Source: Pirellulales bacterium (GTDB lineage Bacteria; Planctomycetota; Planctomycetia; Pirellulales; DATAWG01). Taken from it: a DNA stretch of 64,000 bases. Each line of letters begins with the position of its first letter. The stretch's first letter is position 1. The notes beneath the pieces were generated by a model that saw only the letters and a list, made by a program, of their open reading frames with translations, was not told the DNA's origin and searched no databases. Where the stretch lies: the NCBI GenBank assembly GCA_036267355.1, contig DATAWG010000034.1:1-64000 (forward strand), written 5' to 3'. This document shows positions 17,103 to 25,521 of this stretch, piece by piece. Both the position numbers and the translations under genes were made by a program.

Positions 17103-19748
17103 ATGCGACACCGTTTCTCTGCCGTTTGCGGCCTGCTCGTGATCCTTGGCATTGCTGGTTGCGGTGAATCCGCCAACGAACCAGCCAAGCAAGTTGCCCA
17201 GTCCACTCCACCAAATGCCCCGGCGAAAACTCCCGCGGATGAAATCGTCCCGCCCCCCAAGCCGGCAAAGGTCGAGACAGTGCCGCCCGAGGTTCCGCCC
17301 ACGAAGCCGGACACCGCCGTAACGCCGAAGACTCTCCCGGCCGAAACCAATCCCATCACGCCGGCAGAGACCAAGCCGGCAGAGACCAAGCCGGCAGAGA
17401 CCAAGCCGGCAGAGACCAGGCCTGTCGAATCAAAGCCTGTCGAATCAAAGCCTGCAGAAACGAAGCCTGCAGAAACGAAGCCTGCAGAAACGAAGCCTGC
17501 AGAAACGAAGCCCGGCGAAGGGGCTCCCGGCGAAACCCATGTCGCCGGCGATCCGCTGGATTGGCCCAATTGGCGCGGGCCCGAGCAAAACGGCGTCTCC
17601 CGCGAAACCGGCCTGATCGACCACTGGAATCCGGAAACCGGCGAAAACGTTCTCTGGAAAAATGACACCGCTGGCGGCATTTCCTCGCCCATCATCATGC
17701 GAGGAAAGGTCTACATGATTAATCGCTACAAGCCGGGCACGCATGAAGACGGCGAACAAGTGATTTGCCTCGACGCCCAGACCGGCAAAGAAATCTGGCA
17801 CAATCGCCACAACATGTTTTTGTCCGACGTGCCGGCGGAGCGCATCGGCTGGGCCAGTTGCGTCGGCGATCCGGCGACCGGCCGGGTCTATTCGTTGGGC
17901 ACCAACGGTTTGGCGCAATGTTTCGACGGCGACACGGGCCATGAAATCTGGTCGCATTCGTTGCAAGAAGAATTCGGCGGCATCAGTGTCTATGGCGGCC
18001 GCACCAATATTCCCGTCGTTTTCGACGATATGGTGATGATCAGTTGCGTCACGGTGGGTTGGGGCGATAAGTCGCTGCCGGCCCATCGTTTCTTGGGCTT
18101 GGACAAAAACACCGGCGAAGTTCGCTGGTACAACGGCACCACGCCGCTTCCCGAGGATACGACGTTCAGCACGCCCTTCTTGACGGTGCTCGAAAATCAG
18201 CCCGAGATGATTTTCGGTTCCAGCGATGGGGCCGTCTGGTCGTTTCAACCGCGCACCGGCCAGCCGATCTGGCATTTCAAGATGTCGCGGCGCGGATTGA
18301 GCGTTTCGCCGTTGGTCGTCGGCAAGACAATCTACATGGCCCAGAATGAAGAGAATCTCGACAACGTCACGCAAGGCATGCTGACTGCATTCCGCGGTGT
18401 CGGCAAAGGCGATATCACGCAAGATGCCCCGATTTGGCATTTGCGAGGCGTGATGGCCGGCAAGAGTTCGCCGATCCTCGTCGACGGCCGAATCTATCAG
18501 TCCGACGATCAAAACAATCTCTACATCGTCGACGCGGCCACCGGCAAACTGGTCAAGCAGGTCAAGTTGATCGGCGAGATCGTTCGCGGCAGCCCGCTGT
18601 TCGCCGACGGCAAAATCTATCTTTGCTCGACGACCGCCTGGCATTGCTTCCGGCCGACGGCCAAGGGGGTCGAGGTGGTGCAGAAGATGCGTTTGCCGAC
18701 CGACGACGAAGTGTCGGCGTCGGTGGTTGTCTCGCACGGCCGGCTCTATCTGGCCACGAATGCCCGCCTCTATTGCCTCGGCAAAAAGGATCAGAAACCG
18801 GCGGCCACGCCAATTCCGCCGCGGCCTGCCGAGCCGCCATCGGCCGACGACAAAACGCCGGCCGAGGTGCAAGTCGTGCCGGCCGAGTTGTTGATGACTT
18901 CCGGCGGAGAACAGCAATTCCACATCCGGCTCTTCAACAGCCGCGGCCAATTCCTTCGTGATGCGCCGACCGCGAGCTTCACGCTCGCTGGTCCGGGCAA
19001 GATCGACGACGCCGGTTTATACAAGGCCGACAACAATGCCGAGCACACGGCGACGATCGTCACCGCGAAGGTCGGCGATATCAAGGGTACAGCGCGAATT
19101 CGCGTTGTGCCGCCGCTGCCCTGGAAGTTCGACTTCCAGAAAATTCCGCTCGCGGCGAATGCCAAGGGCGTAAAGGTCGGTGAGCCGCCGATCACTTGGG
19201 TCGGCGCGAGCCATCGCAACGTGGTTCGCGAGCTCGATGGCCGCAAGGTGCTCGTGAAAGTGAACACGATTCCCAAAGGGACGCGCAGCCAAAGCTGGAT
19301 GGGCCCGATCAACCTGCACGACTACACCGTCCAGGCCGATGTCCGCGCGTCTGGCGAAGGCGAAAAGATTCCCGATATCGGCCTGATCGGCCAGCGCTAT
19401 ACGCTGGCAATGCTCGGTGCCGATCAGGAATTGCAGATTCGCTATTGGCCGCCGCAAGTGGCCACACAGTTTTCGGAGACGGTCCCGTTCAAGTGGAAGC
19501 CAAAGACGTGGTATACGATCAAATTTCGCGCTTCGCTGGTCGATGGCAAGGCGATCTTGAAGGGGAAAGTCTGGCCGCGCGATGATAAGGAGCCCGACGC
19601 CTGGACGATCGAAGCGACCGACAAATTGCCGAATGTCGAGGGAAGCCCCGGTTTATTCGGCGACGCCACGAACAAGCCCGAAATTTACTACGACAACGTG
19701 CAGGTATACCCCAATTCAGACACCGCCAAGACCGCAGCCACCCCGTAG
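17103..19748 (+). CDS. PQQ-type beta-propeller lipoprotein with C-terminal sugar-hydrolase-like domain
   Basis: An 881-residue predicted lipoprotein: signal peptide with lipobox LGIAGC (Cys20). A Pro/Lys/Glu-rich spacer of PAETK repeats (about residues 85-140) precedes an eight-blade-like propeller of outer-membrane BamB/PQQ type (about 150-560), seen from motifs such as WPNWRGPEQNG, CLDAQTGKEIW, FLGLDKNTGEVRW and VDAATGKLVKQV. A Big-like segment follows (about 590-670), then a beta-sandwich resembling 3-keto-disaccharide hydrolase or concanavalin-type domains (about 680-870, with WMGPINLHDYTVQADVR and EIYYDNVQVYP). It probably binds or oxidises a substrate at the cell surface; quinone binding is not shown. 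The next gene is a second PQQ-propeller protein on the same strand. A palindromic repeat overlaps its stop codon. Confidence 0.83.
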   Translation: MRHRFSAVCGLLVILGIAGCGESANEPAKQVAQSTPPNAPAKTPADEIVPPPKPAKVETVPPEVPPTKPDTAVTPKTLPAETNPITPAETKPAETKPAETKPAETRPVESKPVESKPAETKPAETKPAETKPAETKPGEGAPGETHVAGDPLDWPNWRGPEQNGVSRETGLIDHWNPETGENVLWKNDTAGGISSPIIMRGKVYMINRYKPGTHEDGEQVICLDAQTGKEIWHNRHNMFLSDVPAERIGWASCVGDPATGRVYSLGTNGLAQCFDGDTGHEIWSHSLQEEFGGISVYGGRTNIPVVFDDMVMISCVTVGWGDKSLPAHRFLGLDKNTGEVRWYNGTTPLPEDTTFSTPFLTVLENQPEMIFGSSDGAVWSFQPRTGQPIWHFKMSRRGLSVSPLVVGKTIYMAQNEENLDNVTQGMLTAFRGVGKGDITQDAPIWHLRGVMAGKSSPILVDGRIYQSDDQNNLYIVDAATGKLVKQVKLIGEIVRGSPLFADGKIYLCSTTAWHCFRPTAKGVEVVQKMRLPTDDEVSASVVVSHGRLYLATNARLYCLGKKDQKPAATPIPPRPAEPPSADDKTPAEVQVVPAELLMTSGGEQQFHIRLFNSRGQFLRDAPTASFTLAGPGKIDDAGLYKADNNAEHTATIVTAKVGDIKGTARIRVVPPLPWKFDFQKIPLAANAKGVKVGEPPITWVGASHRNVVRELDGRKVLVKVNTIPKGTRSQSWMGPINLHDYTVQADVRASGEGEKIPDIGLIGQRYTLAMLGADQELQIRYWPPQVATQFSETVPFKWKPKTWYTIKFRASLVDGKAILKGKVWPRDDKEPDAWTIEATDKLPNVEGSPGLFGDATNKPEIYYDNVQVYPNSDTAKTAATP
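17361..17515 (+). repeat. 15-bp coding tandem repeats (PAETK)
   Basis: Two blocks of 15-base units, about four copies of CCGGCAGAGACCAAG and about four of CCTGCAGAAACGAAG, flank two copies of a CCTGTCGAATCAAAG variant. All remain in frame and encode the repeated PAETK and PVESK spacer. Copy number could vary between strains without breaking the frame. Confidence 0.85.
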
Positions 19749-19804
19749 GTCGGGCTTTCCAGCCCGACGGGGCACACCGTAGGTCGGGCTTTCCAGCCCG
19801 ACGG
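19745..19804. repeat. Two tandem 26-bp palindromic units at a stop codon
   Basis: Two identical 26-base units (19745-19770 and 19779-19804) each contain GTCGGGCTTTCCAGCCCGAC, a self-complementary hairpin. The first unit overlaps the TAG stop of the preceding PQQ gene. They could act as transcript-end hairpins, although no T-tract follows. Confidence 0.75.
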
Positions 19805-19947
19805 AGTGCCACAGGATTGCGAGCTACGTTTTGGTAGCCCACTGCCCTGCGAAACCGCAGTCCGGCAAACTTCGATCCATTTGATTTCCCACCTCACAAC
19901 CGACCTCGCCCACCCCTCCACTCTGCTGTTCCACGGAGTTTTTCGCC

Positions 19948-21783
19948 ATGAGCCGAACCATTTGGCGTTTTCGAAAATTCATCTTCCCGATCGGCGCCGT
20001 TGCGGCGATCGTTGCCATGACGATTGCCGGCGCCCGCGGCGCACAAAAGGATGTCGATAAAGCATCCGATCCCGCGGCCACTTCAAACTCCGCTACGCCC
20101 GCAAACGCGACCGCCACGAAAGAGGCGGCCAAGCCAGAGTCGCCAGCAAAGGGCGCCGCTTCCAACGATGAGAAACTCCCCATCGACCCGGTCGCCTCGC
20201 AAATCAAGTCCGGCGATTGGAACCAATGGGGCGGCTCGTCGATCCGCGACAACACGCCCACCGGCAAGAATATTCCGACCGATTGGAACGTCGGCTCGTT
20301 CGACGATCAAACCGGCGCGTGGAAAAAGGAAGGCGCGAAGAATATCCGCTGGGCCGCTCGCCTCGGCTCCCAGAGCTACGGCAATCCGATCGTGGCCAAT
20401 GGCAAGGTGTTCATCGGCACCAACAACGGCTCCGGCTATCTGAAGCGCTATCCGCCGGCCGTCGATTTGGGAGTGCTGCTGTGCTTCAACCAAGACGACG
20501 GAAAATTTCTCTGGCAAGACTCGAGCGAAAAGCTCCCCACCGGCCGCGTGAACGACTGGCCCCTGCAAGGCATCTGCTCCACCCCGTTGGCCGAAGGGCG
20601 CCGCTTGTGGTACGTCACCAGCCGCGGCGAAGTGAAATGCCTCGACGTCGACAAGCGCAAAGCAGGCACGACCGACGAACCGGCCGTGATCTGGACGCTC
20701 GACATGATGAAGACGCTCGGCGTCTCGCAGCACAATATGGCCGCCTGCTCGGTGACCGACGCCGGCGACATTCTGTTCGTCAACACTGGCAACGGCGTCG
20801 ACGAAGCCCATATCAAGCTCCCCTCGCCGTTTGCCCCGAGTTTCATTGCCGTCGACAAGAACACGGGCAAAGTGCTTTGGACCGACAACACGCCCGGCAA
20901 GAACGTGCTCCACGGCCAATGGTCGAGCCCATCGTGGGCCGTGCTCGGCGGCGTGCCGCAAGTGATCTTCGGCGCCGGCGACGGCTATGTGTATAGCTTC
21001 TTGGGCACCGCCGAAAACGTCGATGGCCACCCGAAGCTGCTCTGGAAATTCGATTGTAACCCGAAGGAGTCGAAATACGTTCTTGGCGGCCAGTCGACGC
21101 GCAACCACATCATCGGCACTCCGGTGATCTACGACGGCCTGGTCTATGTCGGCGTCGGCGAAGATCCGGAACACGGCGAAGGGAACGGCCATTTCTGGTG
21201 CATCGACCCGACCAAGCGCGGCGACGTGAGCCCCGAATTGGCCTACAACGTGAAAGACCTCGAGCATCCGATCCTGCACGTCAACCGCAATCAGGCCGTC
21301 CGCACCGAGCTCGGCGAAGTCGCCCGGCCCAATGCGAACTCGGCCGCGGTGTGGCACTATGCCGGCTTCGATGCGAACGGCGATGGCAAGCTCGATTTCA
21401 CCGAAACGATGCACCGCACGATCGGCACCGCCACGATCAAAAACAATCTGCTCTTCATCGCCGATTTCAGCGGCGTATTGCATTGCCTTGATGCAAAGAC
21501 GGGCAAGCCCCATTGGGCCTACGACATGCTCGCCGCCTGCTGGGGATCGGCCTGCATCGTGGAAGATAAGGTGTATATCGGCAATGAAGACGGCTCGGTG
21601 TTCATCTTCAAGCTCTCGCCGAAAATGGAATTGCTCTCGAAGGATTCCGACGGCAAGCCGGGCGGCATCAGCATGGGCAGCGCCGTCTACAGCACGCCGA
21701 TCGTTGCCGACAACGTGCTTTACATCTCGAACAAAAACTACTTGTTCGCGATCCAAGCCCCGCCGCAAGTCGCCCAGCAATAA
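19948..21783 (+). CDS. Secreted PQQ-type beta-propeller protein
   Basis: A 611-residue protein with an N-terminal signal or anchor (about residues 8-32, FIFPIGAVAAIVAMTIAGA) and an Ala/Thr/Lys-rich spacer to about residue 80. The rest is a propeller with repeated blades: WNQWGGSSIRDN, CFNQDDGKFLWQD, CLDVDKRKAG, VDKNTGKVLW and CLDAKTGKPHWAYD. An EF-hand-like calcium loop DANGDGKLDF lies near residue 475. It is the same fold class as the gene just upstream but without the C-terminal hydrolase-like domain. A periplasmic location is likely and the substrate is unknown. The two genes may form an operon with a repeat-bearing 199-base gap. Confidence 0.85.
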   Translation: MSRTIWRFRKFIFPIGAVAAIVAMTIAGARGAQKDVDKASDPAATSNSATPANATATKEAAKPESPAKGAASNDEKLPIDPVASQIKSGDWNQWGGSSIRDNTPTGKNIPTDWNVGSFDDQTGAWKKEGAKNIRWAARLGSQSYGNPIVANGKVFIGTNNGSGYLKRYPPAVDLGVLLCFNQDDGKFLWQDSSEKLPTGRVNDWPLQGICSTPLAEGRRLWYVTSRGEVKCLDVDKRKAGTTDEPAVIWTLDMMKTLGVSQHNMAACSVTDAGDILFVNTGNGVDEAHIKLPSPFAPSFIAVDKNTGKVLWTDNTPGKNVLHGQWSSPSWAVLGGVPQVIFGAGDGYVYSFLGTAENVDGHPKLLWKFDCNPKESKYVLGGQSTRNHIIGTPVIYDGLVYVGVGEDPEHGEGNGHFWCIDPTKRGDVSPELAYNVKDLEHPILHVNRNQAVRTELGEVARPNANSAAVWHYAGFDANGDGKLDFTETMHRTIGTATIKNNLLFIADFSGVLHCLDAKTGKPHWAYDMLAACWGSACIVEDKVYIGNEDGSVFIFKLSPKMELLSKDSDGKPGGISMGSAVYSTPIVADNVLYISNKNYLFAIQAPPQVAQQ

Positions 21784-21828
21784 ACTGTTCCCTGCCGCTT
21801 GGCTATTGTGGCGTGCCCAGCGGCGCGC

Positions 21829-21889
21829 GTCCCTCGCTAACGCGTCGGGCTTGTATCGCCGAGACTAGCCCGAAGCGTTAGCGAGGGAC
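21829..21889. repeat. 23-bp inverted repeat, TCGCTAACGC family
   Basis: 21829-21851 and 21867-21889 are complementary with one mismatch. It sits after the second PQQ gene and before a 74-bp tandem repeat. Confidence 0.75.
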
Positions 21890-21900
21890 GCCGCTGACAG

Positions 21901-22079
21901 ACGTTGCCTTGCCTTCACTGGCAGCGGCATAAGGGCTTCTGAATCGGAATGACGAGGTCGCTTTCCGGACCGTGACGTTGCCTTGCCTTCACTGGCAGCG
22001 GCATAAGGGCTTCTGAATCGCAATGACGAGGTCGCTTTCCGGACCGAGATGTTGCGTTGCCCTCACTGGCAGCGGCATA
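21901..22079. repeat. 74-bp tandem direct repeat, about 2.4 copies
   Basis: Units start at 21901, 21975 and 22049, giving an exact period of 74. The first two units differ at only a few positions; the third diverges after about 33 bases (GCAGCGGCATAA) into CACTGCTGGCTTGC. Together with the inverted repeat before it this fills the 343-base space between convergent genes. Confidence 0.85.
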
Positions 22080-22126
22080 AAGGGGGCCACTGCTGGCTTG
22101 CTCCAGCAGTGTGTGGCATCGCCGCC

Positions 22127-22810
22127 TCACTGCGGCACGGTTCGACGATTCGCCGCCGGCGATTGCGATCCGGCGCTCAACCGCTGCAAATTCGCGAGCG
22201 CTTGCTGCTTGAGCGCCCCGCTGGCTCGACGGGCCGCGCTGCGATATTCGATCTTGGCGAGCCCCGGCTTCCCGGCCGCCTCGTGGGCCTGAGCCCGATC
22301 GATGATTTTCTGCGCTTCGGCGGCCGTGGCCGCATCCTCGGCCACCTGCTCGCGACGGATCTCGGCCAGGCTCGCCCCGGCCGCGTCCGTGGCCAACACA
22401 TTCGGCGCCGATTGTGGATTGCCCGAGGCGGCGGCGTTTCCGCCCGTGGCGTCAAAATCCTTTCCAAGCAGGGCCTTGTCCATCGCGTCGAAATCGTGGA
22501 TCGTTGCCCGCACGCTCACGCTGCCGCCGTGGCCGCCGTTGGCGGTCGCGCTATTGGCGAACGGCCGGAATCCCAAGCCGGGAATGCCGGCTTGTGAACT
22601 GCCGCTTGCCGCGGAATTCATCCCGCCCAGAAATCCTTCGCCACTATCGGGCACTTCGACTGAGGTGCTGATCGCAAAGAAATTGAACGTCGGCAATTGC
22701 ACCGTCGTCGCGCCCGCCCCGCGATAAGGAACCATCTGGGCCGCCAACCGGCCAACGCCCAAGAGGCCGATCACCATCGTCAAAGCAAAACTGTTCGTCG
22801 CGCGCAACAT
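22127..22810 (-). CDS. Small secreted protein of unknown function
   Basis: A 227-residue protein with an N-terminal hydrophobic segment ending near AAQ (residue 25), so it is probably exported. The mature start contains GATTVQLPTFNFFAISTSVEVPDSG, which I recall as a recurring pattern in planctomycete secreted proteins, followed by a Gly/Ala/Ser-rich region. The C-terminal third is helical and charged (EIRREQVAEDAATAAEAQKIIDRA), consistent with a coiled coil. No catalytic residues are evident. It is the last gene of a long minus-strand run. Confidence 0.68.
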   Translation of the reverse strand: MLRATNSFALTMVIGLLGVGRLAAQMVPYRGAGATTVQLPTFNFFAISTSVEVPDSGEGFLGGMNSAASGSSQAGIPGLGFRPFANSATANGGHGGSVSVRATIHDFDAMDKALLGKDFDATGGNAAASGNPQSAPNVLATDAAGASLAEIRREQVAEDAATAAEAQKIIDRAQAHEAAGKPGLAKIEYRSAARRASGALKQQALANLQRLSAGSQSPAANRRTVPQ

Positions 22811-22906
22811 CGGTCACACTCCCATCGCAAGCAAGCAATTGCGTTCCGTCCCCGCTGCGCATTTTATCGCTGTGCAATATCGCTCCGCAACGCAATCAAC
22901 CCGCGC

Positions 22907-23794
22907 TCATGCCTGCCTGAGATTGCAAACCGGCCAAAGCGAGCCGTCGGGGCGCATGCGGAGGATGGCCGTCAGTTCGCCGGCGGCGTCGACGGCCGCG
23001 CATTCGTCGCCCGGCAGAAGTTCTTGCGGTCGCTGGCGATCGGCCGGCAAGCTCAGGCCGTGAAGCACGGCGGTCGCCTCATCGTCGCCCAGCCGGACGA
23101 CCGGCAGCGATGCGACGGCTTGCAATGCCGGCAACAGGGCCGCGGCGAGATTTTCGCGCGTGATCGAGCGTGGGTCTGCGGCGGCGGCCAAGTGGAATGG
23201 CCCGATTTCGGTCCGCACCAGATTCGACATCACCGCCGCCGTGGCGAGCGATTCCGCCAAATCTCGCCCCAGCGAGCGAACATAAGTTCCCGATCCGCAG
23301 CGAATATCGAGGACGACGCGCGGATAATCGTATTCGGCGATTCGCAGGCTGTGGATCGTCACCGGCCGCGGAGCGAGTTCGACGCTGCGTCCAGCCCGGG
23401 CTAGTTCGTAGGCCCGGCGTCCGCCGATTTTCACGGCCGAAAAGTTGGGAGGCCGCTGCTGGATCTCGCCGACAAACCCGGCCGCGGCCTGCTCGAGCTC
23501 GGCGAGGTTCGGCACCGGCGGATCCAAAAGCAATTCGGCATCGAGCTCGACATCGTCGGATGGGCTGCGGCGGCCGAGAAGAAACGTGGCCCAATAGCGC
23601 TTCGGCATGCGCTGCACGTATTCGATGAGCCGCGTGGCCGAGCCGACCGCAACGACCAGCACACCCTCGGCCAGCGGATCGAGCGTTCCGGCATGGCCGA
23701 TCTTATCGGGCCGCACGACGCGCTTCAGCCACCCGACCACGTCCGCGGAAGTGACCCGTGCCGGTTTACGCAGATTCAACAACCCAAATGACAC
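22907..23794 (-). CDS. truB: tRNA pseudouridine(55) synthase
   Basis: TruB converts U55 of tRNA to pseudouridine. The N-terminal FGLLNLRKPARVTSADVV and the catalytic motif GHAGTLDPLAEG (nucleophile Asp39) are canonical, followed by YWATFLLG, VVLDIRCGSGTYVRSLGRDLA and a C-terminal domain. The start is GTG at 23794; an AGGAG sequence precedes it. No rbfA or ribF gene is adjacent, unlike in many genomes. Confidence 0.95.
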   Translation of the reverse strand: MSFGLLNLRKPARVTSADVVGWLKRVVRPDKIGHAGTLDPLAEGVLVVAVGSATRLIEYVQRMPKRYWATFLLGRRSPSDDVELDAELLLDPPVPNLAELEQAAAGFVGEIQQRPPNFSAVKIGGRRAYELARAGRSVELAPRPVTIHSLRIAEYDYPRVVLDIRCGSGTYVRSLGRDLAESLATAAVMSNLVRTEIGPFHLAAAADPRSITRENLAAALLPALQAVASLPVVRLGDDEATAVLHGLSLPADRQRPQELLPGDECAAVDAAGELTAILRMRPDGSLWPVCNLRQA

Positions 23795-23810
23795 AGGAAC
23801 TCCTGACTAG

Positions 23811-23886
23811 GGTGAGGGGATAGGGTTAGGGGCTAGGAGACGAAGCACGCTCGCGCGTTCTAACCTCTCACCCTAACCCCTCTCCT
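23811..23886. repeat. Imperfect palindrome upstream of truB
   Basis: The 95-base gap before truB contains GGGTGAGGGGATAGGG and TTAGGGGCTAGG, partly complementary to CTCACCCTAACCCCTCTCC near its other end. It belongs to the loose CCCTCTCCC family seen at 3773. Confidence 0.5.
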
Positions 23887-23889
23887 ATT

Positions 23890-25494
23890 TCAGTCTTTCC
23901 CTTTGTGGGCGACTTTCGGCCAATAGGTTTTGAAGTTGAAATTCAGGCTGTTGTCGCCGTCGTGGCAACGGATGCAGCCTTGTTCGGCGTCGGCCATGGA
24001 GACGTGCATCGCGGCGCGGAGCCGGTCGCGCTCTTTATCGTCAACGGTTTTCGTGCCCGACTCGATGGCCACGTGTTCGGAGCCCGGGCCGTGGCAATTT
24101 TCGCAGCCGTTGTGGGCCAATTGCGGCGTTTTTTGCATGCTCTCGTAGCCCCCTTCGAACGGCCGGAACCGTTGCGGATCCCAACCGGTCACATGGCAGC
24201 TCAAGCATTGCGGATCGAAATTGCGCGGCGGATTGAGCTTTGCCAGAGTGTCGAGCGCTTTGGCATGCGGCGTTTTTTCCCACACCGCAAAAGCCTTCGT
24301 GTGGCAATCGGCGCAGGCCTGCGAGCCCGCATAGGTCCAACCGCTCGGCTGTTTCTCGGGCGTAACATTCAGGCCGGCTAGCCCGAGTGTTTTGAGCTGC
24401 TCCTGATAATCGGCCATCACGCGCTTCATGTCGCGCGATTCGCCCCAATGAGCGTCGAGTGCGACGCGCTCGAATCGCACGGGATGTTCCGCGTCGTCGA
24501 ACAAGCCGACGACGTTCACATACTCGGCCTTCTGGCTGACTTCGATCAGCCGCGTTTTCGCGTCGGGGGCCGTGTCGGGCTGCGGCGGAGGGACCGGCGC
24601 TCCGTAGCTGACGACGACGAAATCGAATTCCGGAAATTGCTTCACCAATTGGAGTGTTTCGTCCTTCGACGCCTGCGCCAACAGCAGCATCCGCTCGGCC
24701 CCCGCTTTTTTCATCTGCGGCACGACTTCGGCCAGCGCCGCTTGGGCCGGCTTGAAAGCCACGTCGGGATTGTTGATCGCCTTCTGCTCGGCGTCGCCGA
24801 GAATCGAAGTAACGCCGATTTTGATTCCGCCGACCGTGCTGACACGGAAGCGCGGCGTCAATCCTTGGCTGAAATCGAACAGGGCGACATTTGCCGACAC
24901 GAACGGGCTGTCGGCTTGCTTGAGATCCGTTACGGCGAGGGTGAGCGATTCGGCCGGCAATTTCAAATCGTCTGGCCCGAATCCGATGGCCGTGTAGTGC
25001 ATCGTTTTGAGCGCATCGGAGGTGGCCAGGAATTTCAATTCGGCCTGTTTGCCGAATCGCTCGATCTGACCGCCGACGTCGACGGTTTCGACGGCCCAGC
25101 CGTCGGCCGCCAGTTTATTCAAGAAGTTTGCCCGCCGGCTAAGCCCTCCCTTTTGATTCTCCAAGCCGGAGCAGCCGCAGGGCTCGATATAGCCCATTTG
25201 CATGCCGCTGCAAACGATGACGGCCTTCGGGCGGGGCCAGTTCTTGAACGGCGGATCATTGGCCGCCGCGCCGGCCGACGGACCAGGGTTCGGCTTGATG
25301 AGCGTTGCGGGCGGGGAAGACTCGCTGGCTACATGCGCCGGCGCCGCCGGCTGCCGCGTAGATTGCTCCAAACTACCGGAACTCGCGTTCGGCTGTGGCT
25401 TCGCGTCTTGATTGGCATCCGGCCGCGGACAGCCGAGCGAAAAGAACAGCGTCGCCGCAAATGCCGCCGCTGCCGCAATGGTTTTTCGAAGCAT
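23890..25494 (-). CDS. Tetrahaem UshA-like lipoprotein
   Basis: A 534-residue predicted lipoprotein (lipobox FFSLGC, Cys22). An N-terminal metallophosphatase-like domain (about residues 90-340) carries MGYIEPCGCSGLENQKGGLSRR, resembling the UshA-like proteins in which a Cys or selenocysteine replaces usual metal ligands. The usual D-x-H and GD pairs are not seen, so hydrolase activity is doubtful. The C-terminal part is cytochrome-like with four CxxCH motifs: CADCH, CLSCH, CENCH and CIRCH, resembling cytochrome c554-type domains. It is co-oriented with the DUF1573 gene only 27 bases away, so the two are probably cotranscribed. Likely role: periplasmic electron transfer or redox sensing (inference). 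Confidence 0.8.
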   Translation of the reverse strand: MLRKTIAAAAAFAATLFFSLGCPRPDANQDAKPQPNASSGSLEQSTRQPAAPAHVASESSPPATLIKPNPGPSAGAAANDPPFKNWPRPKAVIVCSGMQMGYIEPCGCSGLENQKGGLSRRANFLNKLAADGWAVETVDVGGQIERFGKQAELKFLATSDALKTMHYTAIGFGPDDLKLPAESLTLAVTDLKQADSPFVSANVALFDFSQGLTPRFRVSTVGGIKIGVTSILGDAEQKAINNPDVAFKPAQAALAEVVPQMKKAGAERMLLLAQASKDETLQLVKQFPEFDFVVVSYGAPVPPPQPDTAPDAKTRLIEVSQKAEYVNVVGLFDDAEHPVRFERVALDAHWGESRDMKRVMADYQEQLKTLGLAGLNVTPEKQPSGWTYAGSQACADCHTKAFAVWEKTPHAKALDTLAKLNPPRNFDPQCLSCHVTGWDPQRFRPFEGGYESMQKTPQLAHNGCENCHGPGSEHVAIESGTKTVDDKERDRLRAAMHVSMADAEQGCIRCHDGDNSLNFNFKTYWPKVAHKGKD

Positions 25495-25521
25495 GCACTT
25501 CCCTGTGATGATAAAGAGATC

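Noticed and set aside
17445-18950. Minus-strand ORF opposite the PQQ lipoprotein
   Set aside because: No recognisable motif; the plus frame has lipobox and propeller motifs.
20083-21780. 565-residue minus-strand ORF opposite the second PQQ gene
   Set aside because: The composition is Arg/His/Asp-rich with no family motif; the plus strand has clear PQQ blades.
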